Shown piece after piece: positions 42,973-52,196 of a stretch of 53,599 nucleotides of DNA. The position numbers were made by a program, and so were the translations under genes. The notes beneath the pieces are model-generated. The model made no database searches and was not told the DNA's origin. It worked only from the letters and a program-made list of their open reading frames with translations. Origin of the DNA: Deltaproteobacteria bacterium UBA2385 (GTDB lineage: Bacteria; Myxococcota_A; UBA796; UBA2385); assembly GCA_002343455.1 (NCBI GenBank), contig DDSR01000312.1:4294-57892 (forward strand). The letters are read 5' to 3'. The first letter of the stretch is position 1. The number at the start of each line of letters is the position of its first letter.

Positions 42973-44631
42973 GCCAGCTCACCCGAAGAACTCGTCACCT
43001 ACCTGCGCCTCTCCCCAGAGTTCGGCGGGACCCGCTTCGGCCCCTTCGAGGGCCTGGAGGTGCGGCTCGGCTCCGACGCCGATCGCTGCCACATCGTGCT
43101 GCCCGAGGCTCTCGGCGTGCGCGCCGAGCACGCCCGGCTGATCCGCCAGGGCCCGCAGAACCTGATCCTCTCGCCCAGCGAGCGCACGGCGGCGGTCTTC
43201 CTCTACAAGTCCGGCGAGCGCCGCCCGGTCCAGCTCAACACCCCCACCGCGGTGCGCCCCGGCGACGGCTTCGCCCTCGTGACCGCCGACGGCCCGCGCT
43301 TCATCATCGAGCTGGACGAGCTGCCGCCCGAGGTCAAGACCCAGCGCGAGCAGGCCAGGCAGGTCGCCACCGGCCGCCGCCGCCTGACCGCCGCCAAGAT
43401 GGGCGAGGAGGCCAAGCGCCAGGTCTGGACCCGCCTGCTGGTCCTGGGGCCGATGCAGCTCCTCCAGCGGGCCAGCGTCTTCATCCGCTCGGGCGCGATC
43501 TTCCAGCCCCGCAACATCTTCCTCGGCGTCGCGATCGCCGGCGGCTACATCTTCGGCGGCGCGACCGCCTGCCGGATGGGCGGCTTCAAGAAGAAGCTGG
43601 CCACGCAGGAGGTCCAGGTCGAGTCCTGCCAGCAGGAGCTCGCCTTCGCCGAGAACATGCGCGGCGACTCCACCGAGTACAAGGTCGAGCAGCTCGCCCA
43701 GGTCATCACCGGCATCCGCAGCCTGGGGCCCTCGCTGGAAGAGGACGGCAAGCTCCGCGAGGAGTGGAAGTCCAAGATGAAGGTCCTGACCAGCGACTCG
43801 GCCCGCTACGACTGGCTCTGGAACACCCAGAACCGCAAGACCGAGGAGTTCGTGGGCTGGCGGGACCGGGTGATCGCCTACGACGGGCTGGACCCCGACA
43901 CCGCCAAGGCCCTGGTCTGGCTGGGGGCCTGGCCGGGCAAGCGCCGCACCGAGTTCGCCGACCTGACCGACTCCGAGGGCACCGATGTCTGCGGCCGCGG
44001 GCCCCTGCAGATGACCTTCCGGCAGGCCCGGCGGCTGGGGGTCTCGGCCTTCCCCGACGCCCTGCTGGTCCGCGACGTCGAGTCCACCTACGAGAACCGC
44101 ACCCTGGCCCAGGAGCTGCTCAACGGCACCCTGACCAGCGCCTCGGCGCCGACCTACGCCGAAGGCGAGAAGGTCGAGGTGATGCTCAGCCAGATCGCCC
44201 AGGGCACCGCCTACTGCATCCACCAGGACGGCGACGACCACCGGATGAACATCAGCCGGACGCTGAAGGCGCTGGGCGAGCAGCTCGGGCCCGATGGCAA
44301 GGCGCTGCCGCCGATCGGCACGACCTTCTCGACCTCGGCCCGGGTCGCCAAGTACTGGGTGGCCGACGTCACCCGGGTGGACCTGCAGGCCAGCGAGCCC
44401 GGGGTCGATCTCAGCGGCGCCCCCCCGGGCACCGTCATGGACGCATTCGAGAACCGCGGCAAGTGGGTCACCAGCCGCACGGCCGAGACCCTGGCCCGGG
44501 CGGTGGTCCTGCCCTGCCTGACCGTGCTCAGCGGCGACGCCAAGGACGCCGAGAAGGTCCTGGGCGAGGGCAACGTCCCCTCCCCCATCAACTGCCTCGT
44601 CCTGGACTGGAAGCTGCGCAACGAGAGCTGA
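42970..44631 (+). CDS. FHA-domain membrane protein
   Basis: A 553-residue protein. Residues 1-115 form an FHA-like domain: FGPFEGLEVRLGSDADRCHI, ALGVRAEHARLIRQGPQNLI, and AVRPGDGFALVTADGPRFII. The conserved Arg-Ser-His pattern is only partly kept. A single membrane span lies at about 181-202 (FLGVAIAGGYIFGGATACRM), followed by a coiled-coil stretch (KLATQEVQVESCQQELAFAE) and a large soluble domain (about 250-553) with scattered cysteines. That domain is not recognised; FADLTDSEGTDVCGRGPLQM has a lysozyme-like flavour but no clear catalytic pattern. FHA domains bind phosphothreonine, so the nearby Ser/Thr kinase is a natural partner. An in-frame ATG upstream at 42853 was rejected. Confidence 0.8.
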   Translation: MASSPEELVTYLRLSPEFGGTRFGPFEGLEVRLGSDADRCHIVLPEALGVRAEHARLIRQGPQNLILSPSERTAAVFLYKSGERRPVQLNTPTAVRPGDGFALVTADGPRFIIELDELPPEVKTQREQARQVATGRRRLTAAKMGEEAKRQVWTRLLVLGPMQLLQRASVFIRSGAIFQPRNIFLGVAIAGGYIFGGATACRMGGFKKKLATQEVQVESCQQELAFAENMRGDSTEYKVEQLAQVITGIRSLGPSLEEDGKLREEWKSKMKVLTSDSARYDWLWNTQNRKTEEFVGWRDRVIAYDGLDPDTAKALVWLGAWPGKRRTEFADLTDSEGTDVCGRGPLQMTFRQARRLGVSAFPDALLVRDVESTYENRTLAQELLNGTLTSASAPTYAEGEKVEVMLSQIAQGTAYCIHQDGDDHRMNISRTLKALGEQLGPDGKALPPIGTTFSTSARVAKYWVADVTRVDLQASEPGVDLSGAPPGTVMDAFENRGKWVTSRTAETLARAVVLPCLTVLSGDAKDAEKVLGEGNVPSPINCLVLDWKLRNES

Positions 44632-44634
44632 AGC

Positions 44635-44937
<303 letters not shown>

Positions 44938-44994
44938 CAGGAGCTCCGAGCAGGCCCGGGCACGATAGCCCGCGCCTCCCCGCCTGACCAACGC

Positions 44995-45660
44995 TCAGAC
45001 CCCGCGGGTCTCCGGCGGCCACAGCAGCTTGTGCAGCTGGAGCTGCATCCGCACCTGGAGCCGATCCTCGACCAGCCAGCGGGCCAGCTCGACGGGCTCC
45101 AGCAGCCCCCAGGCCGGGCTGAAGAAGACCGGCAGCACCCGCTCCAGGCCATGCTCTCGCACCACCTCGCGGGCCCACTCGTAGTCCCGGCGGCTGGCCA
45201 GCACGATCTTCAGGTTGTCCTTGGCGCGCAGCAGCGGCAGGTTCTCCCAGCGGTTGGCCCCCACCTCGCCCGAGTCCGGCGCCTTCAGGTCCATGATGAT
45301 GTGGACCCGCTCGGGCACGGGCGCGATGTCCAGGCTGCCGGAGGTCTCCAGCAGGACCTCGTGCCCGCGCGCCAGCAGGCCCTCCATCAGGGGGATGCTC
45401 TGCCGGTGGGCCAGGGGCTCGCCGCCGGTCACCTCCACCAGCCGGATCCCCATCGCCTGCACCTCGTCCAGCACCGCGTCGATGCTGCGGTGCTCGCCCC
45501 CGGTGAAGGTCCAGGTCGAGTCGCACCAGGTGCAGCGCAGGTTGCATCCGGCCAGCCGCACGAAGACGCAGGGGACGCCGGCCCAGAGGCTCTCGCCCTG
45601 CACGCTGGCGTACAGCTCGATCAGGCGGAGGCGGCGGTCGAGGGGGATGGAGGAGGGCAT
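44995..45660 (-). CDS. queE: 7-carboxy-7-deazaguanine synthase
   Basis: A 221-residue radical SAM protein. The short cluster motif CNLRCTWCD is at C39, C43 and C46, with the QueE opening LIELYASVQGESLWAGVPCV and EVTGGEPLAHRQ. QueE makes 7-carboxy-7-deazaguanine, the branch point to queuosine in tRNA and to deazapurine DNA changes. The length fits QueE. No queC, queD or queF is in the window. It starts 25 bases after the stop of the DsbA-like gene and may be cotranscribed with it, though a GATTATC-like element in the gap could be a promoter. Confidence 0.92.
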   Translation of the reverse strand: MPSSIPLDRRLRLIELYASVQGESLWAGVPCVFVRLAGCNLRCTWCDSTWTFTGGEHRSIDAVLDEVQAMGIRLVEVTGGEPLAHRQSIPLMEGLLARGHEVLLETSGSLDIAPVPERVHIIMDLKAPDSGEVGANRWENLPLLRAKDNLKIVLASRRDYEWAREVVREHGLERVLPVFFSPAWGLLEPVELARWLVEDRLQVRMQLQLHKLLWPPETRGV

Positions 45661-45685
45661 CGGCCGGGGGATAATCGCTCCCCCC

Positions 45686-46468
45686 TCAGAGCGCCCAACC
45701 CGTCCCGCGGGCGCGCTCGGCCGCGAGCAGGCTCTCCAGGGCGGCCTCGCTCTGCTGGCCGCGCACCCAGCGGCCGTTGACCAGGTAGGCGGGCACGCCG
45801 CTGACGCCCAGCGCGGTGGCCTGCTGGCGGTCGGCCTCGATGGCGCCGAGGTGACGCTGGCTCTCCATGCAGCGGGTCCAGGAGCTCAGCTCCACGCCGG
45901 CGGCCCGGGCGTGCTCGGGCAGGCGGTCGGCGCCGAGGTCGGCGTGGTTGCGGCCCAGCTGCAAGGTCATCGGCCAGAGCTTGCCCTGCTCGTCGGCGCA
46001 GCGGGCCGCGTGGTGGGCCTGCACCGCGTCCTTGTGCAGGGGCAGCGGGGCGTCGCGGAGCACGATGGTGACATCGTCGTGCCGCTGCGCGACGGCGACG
46101 AGGTTGTCCATCCCGGTGCCGCAGAAGCGGCACTGCAGATCGGTGAAGGCGACCACCAGGATCGGGGCGCGCACATCGCCCATCGGGGTCAACGTGCCCA
46201 GCAGGGACTGGTCCCAGGGGAGCTGCGCCTCGCTCGCCTCAGCGGCGGCGGGGGCCTCCACCGGAGGGAGGGCCTCGAAGGGCTTGGGGGCCTCGACCGG
46301 AGGCAGGGCCTCCTGCCGCTGGGCGCGGGCGGGCTCCACCCGGACGTGGCGATCCTGCGAGGCGGCCTGGTCGGCGAGCACCCAGGCGCCCATCCCGCCG
46401 CAGAGCAGGACCAGCACTCCCAGCCCCCCGATCAAACCGAGCAGCCGCGGTTCGGGTAGGGAGCTCAT
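45686..46468 (-). CDS. Membrane-anchored DsbA-like thioredoxin-fold protein
   Basis: A 260-residue protein. It has an N-terminal membrane anchor (LLGLIGGLGVLVLLCGGMGA), a Pro-rich linker at about 45-80 containing a duplicated EALPPVEAP unit, and a DsbA/DsbG-type thioredoxin domain from about 95. The active-site motif is C113-R-F-C116 in AFTDLQCRFCGTG, and the cis-proline region is GVSGVPAYLVNGRWVRGQ. It would act on disulfides in the periplasm, tethered to the inner membrane. The start is 30 bases from the divergent fumC start, so the two promoters must overlap coding sequence. A long in-frame extension towards 48991 is antisense to fumC and copA and was rejected. Confidence 0.87.
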   Translation of the reverse strand: MSSLPEPRLLGLIGGLGVLVLLCGGMGAWVLADQAASQDRHVRVEPARAQRQEALPPVEAPKPFEALPPVEAPAAAEASEAQLPWDQSLLGTLTPMGDVRAPILVVAFTDLQCRFCGTGMDNLVAVAQRHDDVTIVLRDAPLPLHKDAVQAHHAARCADEQGKLWPMTLQLGRNHADLGADRLPEHARAAGVELSSWTRCMESQRHLGAIEADRQQATALGVSGVPAYLVNGRWVRGQQSEAALESLLAAERARGTGWAL

Positions 46469-46498
46469 GAGCAACACTCGGGAAGAGGAGGAGTCGAG

Positions 46499-47890
46499 AT
46501 GAGCGATGTCCTGCGGATGGAGAGCGACAGCCTCGGTACGATCGAGGTCCCCGCCGAGGCCTTGTGGGGAGCGGGCACCGCCCGGGCCCTCGCAGCATAC
46601 CGCATCTCGGGCCAGCCGATGCCCCCCGGCCTGCTCCAGGCCCTGGCCCGCATCAAGCGCGCCGCCGCCCGGGCCAACGCCGAGCTCGGCCAGCTGGACC
46701 CCGGGCTGGCCCAGGCCATCGCCACGGCCGCCACCCGGGTCGTGGAGGGAGAGCTGCTCGAACAGTTCCCCATCGATCGGTACCAGACCGGCAGCGGCAC
46801 GGCGACCAATATGAACATGAACGAGGTCCTGGCCAGCCTCGCCAACGAGGCGCTCGGAGGACAGAGGGGCGACAAGTCCCCCGTCCACCCCAACGACCAT
46901 GTCAACCGCGGACAGAGCAGCAACGACACCGTCCCCACCGCCATCCACCTCGCCGCCGCCCTGGCCATCGACGGGCAGCTCCTGCCGGCCCTGCGGCGCC
47001 TGCACCTCGCCTTGCGGGACCGCGCCCAGGCGCTGTCCGGCGTGCTCGTCTCGGGCCGCACCCACCTGATGGACGCCACCCCGATCCGCCTCGACCAGGT
47101 CATCGGCGGCTGGGCCCGGCAGGTCGAGAAGGGCCTCTCCCGGGTCGAGTCCGCCCGGGGGGCGCTGATGGAGCTGGCCCTGGGCGGAACCGCCGTCGGG
47201 ACCGGGATGGGCCGCCACCCCGAGCTTTCGCAGCGCGCCATCGCCCTGCTGGCCGAAGAGACGGGCCTGCCCCTGGTCGAGGCCCGCGATCATTTCGAGG
47301 CCCAGAGCGCCATGGACAGCGCCCTGGAGGCCCACGCCCAGCTGGAGGTGCTGGCCTCCAGCCTGCTGAAGATCGCCGGGGATCTGCGACTGTACGCCAG
47401 CGGACCGCGCTCCGGCCTGGGTGAGCTGCGCCTGCCCGCCCTGGCGCCCGGCAGCTCGATCATGCCCGGCAAGATCAACCCCGTGATGTGCGAGGTCGTC
47501 TGCCAGGTGGCCGCCCGTGTGATCGGAAACGGATCCAGCATCCGGGTCGCGGCCAGCTTCGGCCAGCTCCAGCTCCACACCGGCATGCCCCTTCTTGCAA
47601 GCGCGTTGCTGGAGAGCGTCGAGCTGCTGGCCCAGGCGAGCCACAGCTTCGCCGCCCAGGCCATCGAGGGCCTCAGCGCGGACGAGGCCCGCTGCCGAGC
47701 CAGCCTGGAGCGCAACCTCAGCCTCGCCACCGCCCTGTTGCCGACGCTCGGCTACGACGCCGCCACCGCCGTCGCGCGGGAGGCGTTCCACCGCGATCTC
47801 AGCGTGCGCGAGGTGCTGCGGGAGCAGGGGTGGAGCGAGGAGGCCGTGGACCGGGTGCTGGAGGTCGAGGGGATGACGGGGGTGGGGTGA
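46499..47890 (+). CDS. fumC: Fumarate hydratase, class II
   Basis: A 463-residue class II fumarase. Motifs in order: QTGSGTATNMNMNEVLASLA, HPNDHVNRGQSSNDTVPTAI, SGRTHLMDATPIRLDQ, GGTAVGTGMGRHP, and the fumarate lyase signature GSSIMPGKINPVMCEVV. It interconverts fumarate and malate in the citrate cycle. GAGGAGGAG lies six bases before the ATG. The length is normal. Sequence details such as TAVGTG and DATPIRLDQ fit fumarase rather than aspartase. Confidence 0.93.
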   Translation: MSDVLRMESDSLGTIEVPAEALWGAGTARALAAYRISGQPMPPGLLQALARIKRAAARANAELGQLDPGLAQAIATAATRVVEGELLEQFPIDRYQTGSGTATNMNMNEVLASLANEALGGQRGDKSPVHPNDHVNRGQSSNDTVPTAIHLAAALAIDGQLLPALRRLHLALRDRAQALSGVLVSGRTHLMDATPIRLDQVIGGWARQVEKGLSRVESARGALMELALGGTAVGTGMGRHPELSQRAIALLAEETGLPLVEARDHFEAQSAMDSALEAHAQLEVLASSLLKIAGDLRLYASGPRSGLGELRLPALAPGSSIMPGKINPVMCEVVCQVAARVIGNGSSIRVAASFGQLQLHTGMPLLASALLESVELLAQASHSFAAQAIEGLSADEARCRASLERNLSLATALLPTLGYDAATAVAREAFHRDLSVREVLREQGWSEEAVDRVLEVEGMTGVG

Positions 47891-47941
47891 GCAGGCCGAT
47901 ATGCACCTGGACTCCGCCCCTTTGGTGCGCACGTTGCTTCG

Positions 47942-50146
47942 GTGACCCCCGAGCCCGCCTCCGACCCCATCCCCGGCCGCGCCAACTTCGGCGTGCAGGG
48001 CATGACCTGCGCCTCCTGCTCGCAGCGCCTGGAGAAGGTGCTCTCCCGCCAGCCCGGGGTGGACTCGGTCCAGGTCAACCTCGCCACCGAGCGGGCCACG
48101 GTGATCGGCACCGCAAGCTGGCAGCGCCTGCTCGAAGCCACCGAGCGGGCCGGCTTCACCCCCGTCGACCCCCGGGCTCCGGCCGCGCCCGCCAGCAGCG
48201 CCCCCAAGAGCACGATGCAGCGGCGCCTGGTCCTCTCGGCGGTGCTGACCCTGCCGCTCGCCGCCGTCGCGATGTCGCACCTGCACTTCCCGGGCAACCA
48301 CGAGCTGCAGCTCCTGCTGTCCAGCGCGGTCCTGCTGACGGCCGGCCGGGACTTCTTCGTCGTCGCCGCCCGGCTGGCCCGCCACGGCGCGGCCAACATG
48401 GACACGCTGATAGCACTCGGCACCGGCGCGGCCTGGTCCTACAGCCTCTACGCGATGCTCACCGGGGCCCCGCACGTCTACTTCGAGGTCGTCGGCGTCG
48501 TCGTGACGCTGATCCTGCTGGGCAAGACCCTGGAGGAGCGGGCGCGGGCCCGGGCCGGCGACGCCCTGCGGGCCCTGGCCCGGCTGATGCCCGAGACCGT
48601 CCACCTGCTGGAGGGTCAGGAGGAGCGCGAGGTGCCCTTCTCGGCGGTGGGCCCCGGCGATCGCCTCGTCGTGCGCCCGGGCGAGCGCATCCCGGCCGAC
48701 GGGCTGGTGGTGGACGGCGCCAGCAGCGTCGACGAGTCCGCCGTCACCGGCGAGAGCCTGCCCGTGCTGCGCGAGCTGGGGGCCAAGGTGCTCGGCGGCA
48801 CCCTGCTGCACGAGGGCCGGCTGGTGGTCGAGGTGCGTCAGATCGGCGCCGACTCCGCGGTGGGTCGCATCGTGCGGCTGGTCGAGGAGGCCCAGGGCTC
48901 GCGGGCGCCCGTGCAGCGCCTCGCCGACCGGGTCTCGGCGGTCTTCGTGCCGATCGTGCTCGGCATCGCCGCGCTCACGGCGCTGGGCCACGCCCTCGCC
49001 GGGGCCGACGCCCCCGGGATCCTCCTCCCCGCGGTGGCCGTGCTGGTGATCGCCTGCCCCTGCGCGCTCGGCCTCGCCACGCCGACCGCCATCCTGGTCG
49101 GCACCGGCCGGGCCGCCGAGCTGGGCGTGCTGGTGCGGGACGTGGCCTCGCTGGAGCGAGCGCGCACCGTCGATGTGCTGGTGCTCGACAAGACCGGCAC
49201 CCTCACGCTCGGCCGACCCTCGGTCGGGGCGCTGCTGCCGTTGCCCGACTCAGGCCTCGACCCCGACGGCCTGCTGGCCCTGGCCGCTGCCGCCGAGCGC
49301 TGGAGCGAGCACCCCGTCGGGCAGGCCATCCTGCAAGAGGCCCAGCGCCGGGGCCTGCCCATCGCCACCATCGGGCGCTTCACGGCGCCGATCGGGCGAG
49401 GCGTCGTCGCGGCGCTGCGGGGCGAGGACGGGGTCGAGCGGCGGCTCTGCGTGGGCAGCTCGACGCTTTTGGCCGAGCATGGCGTGCCGACCGAGGCGCT
49501 CGACGCCCTGGCGCTGGAGCTGGAGGCCGAGGGCAACACCGTCGTCCGCGTGGCCCTCGACGCGCAGCCCCTGGGCCTGATCGCCCTGGCCGATACGATT
49601 CGCCCGGGGGCCCCGGGGGCGCTGCGGGAGATCCGCGCCATGGGCATCGAGCCCGTGCTGGCGACCGGGGATCAGCAGGGCGCCGCCGACTCGGTCGCCA
49701 AGGCCCTGGGCATCGAGCAGGTGAAGGCCCAGGTCAGCCCGCAGGGCAAGGCCGACCTCGTCGCCCGCTTGCAGGGCCAGGGCCGCACCGTCGCCATGGT
49801 CGGCGACGGCGTCAACGACGCGCCCGCGCTGGCGCTGGCCGATGTCTCCATCGCCATCGGCGGCGGGACCGACGTCGCCAGCGAGACGGCGGCCATGACC
49901 CTGGTCGGCGGCGACATCGCCCGGGTCGCGACCGCGCTGAAGCTGGGGCAGGCCACGCTGCGCATCATCCGGCAGAACCTGTTCTGGGCGTTTGCCTTCA
50001 ACGCCGTGGCCATCCCGGTGGCGGCGATGGGCTGGCTCTCGCCGATGATCGCCTCGGGGGCGATGGCCTTCTCGTCGGTGTTCGTGGTCAGCAACGCGCT
50101 GCGGTTGAAGCGGTTCGGGCGGGAGAAGACCGTTTCGGCAGAGTGA
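47942..50146 (+). CDS. copA: Copper-type P1B ATPase
   Basis: A 734-residue heavy-metal pump. One N-terminal HMA domain carries GMTCASC (C23 and C26). Actuator domain SSVDESAVTGESLPVLR, membrane metal site IACPCALGLATPTAI, phosphorylation site VLDKTGTLTLGR, the SEHPVGQAIL motif, and hinge MVGDGVNDAPALALADVSIA are all present. CPC with this order of motifs assigns it to Cu(I) exporters. It starts with GTG 51 bases after fumC. No CueR-type site, copper chaperone or regulator gene is next to it. There are eight predicted spans, as usual for the family. Confidence 0.93.
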   Translation: MTPEPASDPIPGRANFGVQGMTCASCSQRLEKVLSRQPGVDSVQVNLATERATVIGTASWQRLLEATERAGFTPVDPRAPAAPASSAPKSTMQRRLVLSAVLTLPLAAVAMSHLHFPGNHELQLLLSSAVLLTAGRDFFVVAARLARHGAANMDTLIALGTGAAWSYSLYAMLTGAPHVYFEVVGVVVTLILLGKTLEERARARAGDALRALARLMPETVHLLEGQEEREVPFSAVGPGDRLVVRPGERIPADGLVVDGASSVDESAVTGESLPVLRELGAKVLGGTLLHEGRLVVEVRQIGADSAVGRIVRLVEEAQGSRAPVQRLADRVSAVFVPIVLGIAALTALGHALAGADAPGILLPAVAVLVIACPCALGLATPTAILVGTGRAAELGVLVRDVASLERARTVDVLVLDKTGTLTLGRPSVGALLPLPDSGLDPDGLLALAAAAERWSEHPVGQAILQEAQRRGLPIATIGRFTAPIGRGVVAALRGEDGVERRLCVGSSTLLAEHGVPTEALDALALELEAEGNTVVRVALDAQPLGLIALADTIRPGAPGALREIRAMGIEPVLATGDQQGAADSVAKALGIEQVKAQVSPQGKADLVARLQGQGRTVAMVGDGVNDAPALALADVSIAIGGGTDVASETAAMTLVGGDIARVATALKLGQATLRIIRQNLFWAFAFNAVAIPVAAMGWLSPMIASGAMAFSSVFVVSNALRLKRFGREKTVSAE

Positions 50147-50183
50147 GGTCGAATCGGACGAGAATCTCCGCGTCCCCTGCCTC

Positions 50184-51155
50184 TCACGGATCCCGCAGGA
50201 TCTCCAGGTACAGCGGCACCCCCACGATATCGTAGTCCGACCGCAGCTCCACCACCCACAGCCCAGCCTCGGCGAATCCGGCGAAGGGCAGCCCATCGAC
50301 ATCGGTGGCCTCGGAGAGATCGGCCGAGGTCCGCCCCCCGACCGAGACGGTGTACAGATGGGAGGCGAGCCCGTCGCGGGCGGCAAAGGCAGCCTCCAGC
50401 TCTTCCAGCGACAGGTCGTAGCGGGAGAGGACCAGCCCGTCGACCCCGCGCGCGTAGAAGGGCTCACCCTGCACGGTGGTGGACACATCGGACCAGTCAA
50501 GCGTCCAGGAGGGCGCACCACTGGGCTCACAGGGCACCGCGTCGCCCAGCTCCTCGGTGGCCTCGCTGCCGGTGGCCCCCGAGAGGTCGACCTCGACGGT
50601 GGCCATGGGGCAGGTGGGCGCAAAGGTCACCTCGGTCACCGTGCTGCTGGTTCGTGGCCGGAGGAAGGCCAGGGAGCGGGGGACGCCCGCATCGTCCTCG
50701 CGGCTTGATTGGAACATCAAGAGGTACTGACCCTGGCCCTCGGTGTACTCTTCGGCCAGATCCAGAGGGGTGTCGAAGAAGGAGAACTCCGACAACCAGC
50801 ACCGTGTCGTGGTTGTAGCGTCGCACACGACATAGCCGTCGATCTCGGATTGCGAACCGAAATTCATCGCGATGGCGCGGGCGATCTCCGACTCGCTCTG
50901 TTCGGGGAAGCGCAGGAGGCCCACAGCCCCGATCTCCGTCGCCGGGTCCATCGCCGCACAGTGCAGGTCCTGGTCAAGGCCCGACCAGTCGAGCAGGACA
51001 TCCGCGCCCGAGACGGTCTCGTAGGCCGGGATCTCCAGCTCCACCGCGATGCTGGCCCCGCCCCCCTCGCCTCGGCCGAGGTACCGCATCCAGCACTCGC
51101 CCCGCACGGACTGGCAGGAGAGCAGGAGCGGGACCGCGAGAACCATGGACAGCAA
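50184..51155 (-). CDS. Lipoprotein of unknown function
   Basis: A 323-residue protein, counted from a TTG at 51155 (an ATG follows three codons later). The opening LLSMVLAVPLLLSCQSVRGE looks like a short lipoprotein signal with Cys14, but a basic n-region lies just before the start (RRSWRR in the same frame), so the true start may be a non-standard codon upstream. The mature part is beta-rich with several cysteines (LHCAAMDPATE, GYVVCDATTTTRCWL, TFAPTCPM, AVPCEPS), as in surface lipoproteins. No named family. It converges on copA and lies 33 bases after ylqF. Confidence 0.68.
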   Translation of the reverse strand: MLSMVLAVPLLLSCQSVRGECWMRYLGRGEGGGASIAVELEIPAYETVSGADVLLDWSGLDQDLHCAAMDPATEIGAVGLLRFPEQSESEIARAIAMNFGSQSEIDGYVVCDATTTTRCWLSEFSFFDTPLDLAEEYTEGQGQYLLMFQSSREDDAGVPRSLAFLRPRTSSTVTEVTFAPTCPMATVEVDLSGATGSEATEELGDAVPCEPSGAPSWTLDWSDVSTTVQGEPFYARGVDGLVLSRYDLSLEELEAAFAARDGLASHLYTVSVGGRTSADLSEATDVDGLPFAGFAEAGLWVVELRSDYDIVGVPLYLEILRDP

Positions 51156-51188
51156 TGTACAACGGCGCCACGAACGGCGACAGCCGCG

Positions 51189-52058
51189 CTACTCGCCCTC
51201 AGGCTCCTCCTCGCCCTCCACTTCCCCCTCGGCAGGAGGCCGCTCGAAGCTGAGCCGCCCCAGCAGGCCCTGGCGGATCTCCTTGACCAGCAGCTCGGAG
51301 ACCTTCTGGTAGTCGACGAGGCCGCCCTTCTTCAGGCAGGCCCGGCGCGCGGCGATCCGGTCGAGCACGGCGACCGGCTCGGCAGGGAGCTCGGTCAGGC
51401 CGTAGCGATCGAGCAGGGCGTGGGGGTAGTCCTTGGCCAGCCACTCCACCGCGAAGACGGCCATCTCCGGGTAGTCGACGGCGGTGTCGGCGATGGCGCC
51501 GCTGATGGCGAGGCGGTAGCCGCACTCGGGCGGGGAGAGCTTGGGCCAGAGGAAGCCCGGCGTGTCCAGCAGCACGAAGTCGCGGGCGACCTGGACCTGC
51601 TGCTGCTTCTTGGTGACGGCGGGCTTGTTGCTGGTGCGGGCGATGTTCCGGCCGGCCATGGTATTGATCAGGGTCGACTTGCCGACGTTGGGCACGCCCA
51701 GGATCATCGCGGTCACCGAGCGGTGGGCGCTGCGCTCGGGCGGCAGCAGGCGGCGGGCGAGGTCGACGAGGCGGCGGGCCTGCTCGGTCTGGCTGCGGTC
51801 GTGGGTCAGGGCGATGACGCCGGGGCGCCGCTGCAGGTGGGCGACCCAGGCGGCGGTCACCACCGGGTCGGCCATGTCCTGGCGGTTGAGGATCTTGATG
51901 CAGGGCTTGTCCCGGCGCAATCGGGCGACCAGCGGGTTCTCGCTGCTGTCGGGCAGGCGGGCGTCGAGCACCTCGATGACGATGTCGACCTCGGCCATGG
52001 CCTGGCCGATCTCGCGCTTCGCCTTGTTCATATGTCCGGGGAACCAGTTGATCGGCAT
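51189..52058 (-). CDS. ylqF: Ribosome biogenesis GTPase YlqF/RbgA
   Basis: A 289-residue circularly permuted GTPase. The opening INWFPGHMNKAKREIGQAM is typical. The G motifs occur in permuted order: G4-like LNRQDMAD (NKxD variant), then G1 ILGVPNVGKSTLINTMAG, and G3 LLDTPGFLWP. RbgA proteins mature the large ribosomal subunit. The C-terminal part (about 180-265) is the family's helical domain, followed by an acidic tail (GEVEGEEEPEGE) not needed for the fold. It is monocistronic or heads a pair with the lipoprotein; the inverted repeat at 52091-52189 lies 33 bases upstream of its start. Confidence 0.92.
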   Translation of the reverse strand: MPINWFPGHMNKAKREIGQAMAEVDIVIEVLDARLPDSSENPLVARLRRDKPCIKILNRQDMADPVVTAAWVAHLQRRPGVIALTHDRSQTEQARRLVDLARRLLPPERSAHRSVTAMILGVPNVGKSTLINTMAGRNIARTSNKPAVTKKQQQVQVARDFVLLDTPGFLWPKLSPPECGYRLAISGAIADTAVDYPEMAVFAVEWLAKDYPHALLDRYGLTELPAEPVAVLDRIAARRACLKKGGLVDYQKVSELLVKEIRQGLLGRLSFERPPAEGEVEGEEEPEGE

Positions 52059-52090
52059 CGTGTCCTCGGGGGGTCCATAACGGGCAAGGC

Positions 52091-52189
52091 GGTGTCAGGT
52101 ATTCGCATTTGCCAATTGACCCGGTGGGGCGCGCGCCGAGATCCGCTGCCCATGGGGATCCCAAATGGCAAAAGGCAATACCTGACGCC
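52091..52189. repeat. REP/MITE-like imperfect inverted repeat
   Basis: Two 24-base arms at 52091-52114 and 52166-52189 are inverted copies matching at about 20 of 24 positions. Both arms share core GTCAGGTATT and an outer TTTGCCA. The arms are clearly more AT-rich than the surroundings; 51 bases separate them, including the palindrome GGGATCCC at 52155-52162. The element fills the gap between ylqF and the FG-GAP gene and contains no ORF. It resembles a REP-type or miniature transposable repeat; I cannot show other copies from this window. Confidence 0.65.
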
Positions 52190-52196
52190 GCTTCGC

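Noticed and set aside
46469..48991. A long in-frame extension of the DsbA-like gene to 48991
   Set aside because: It is antisense to fumC and copA; the membrane anchor right after ATG 46468 marks the real start.
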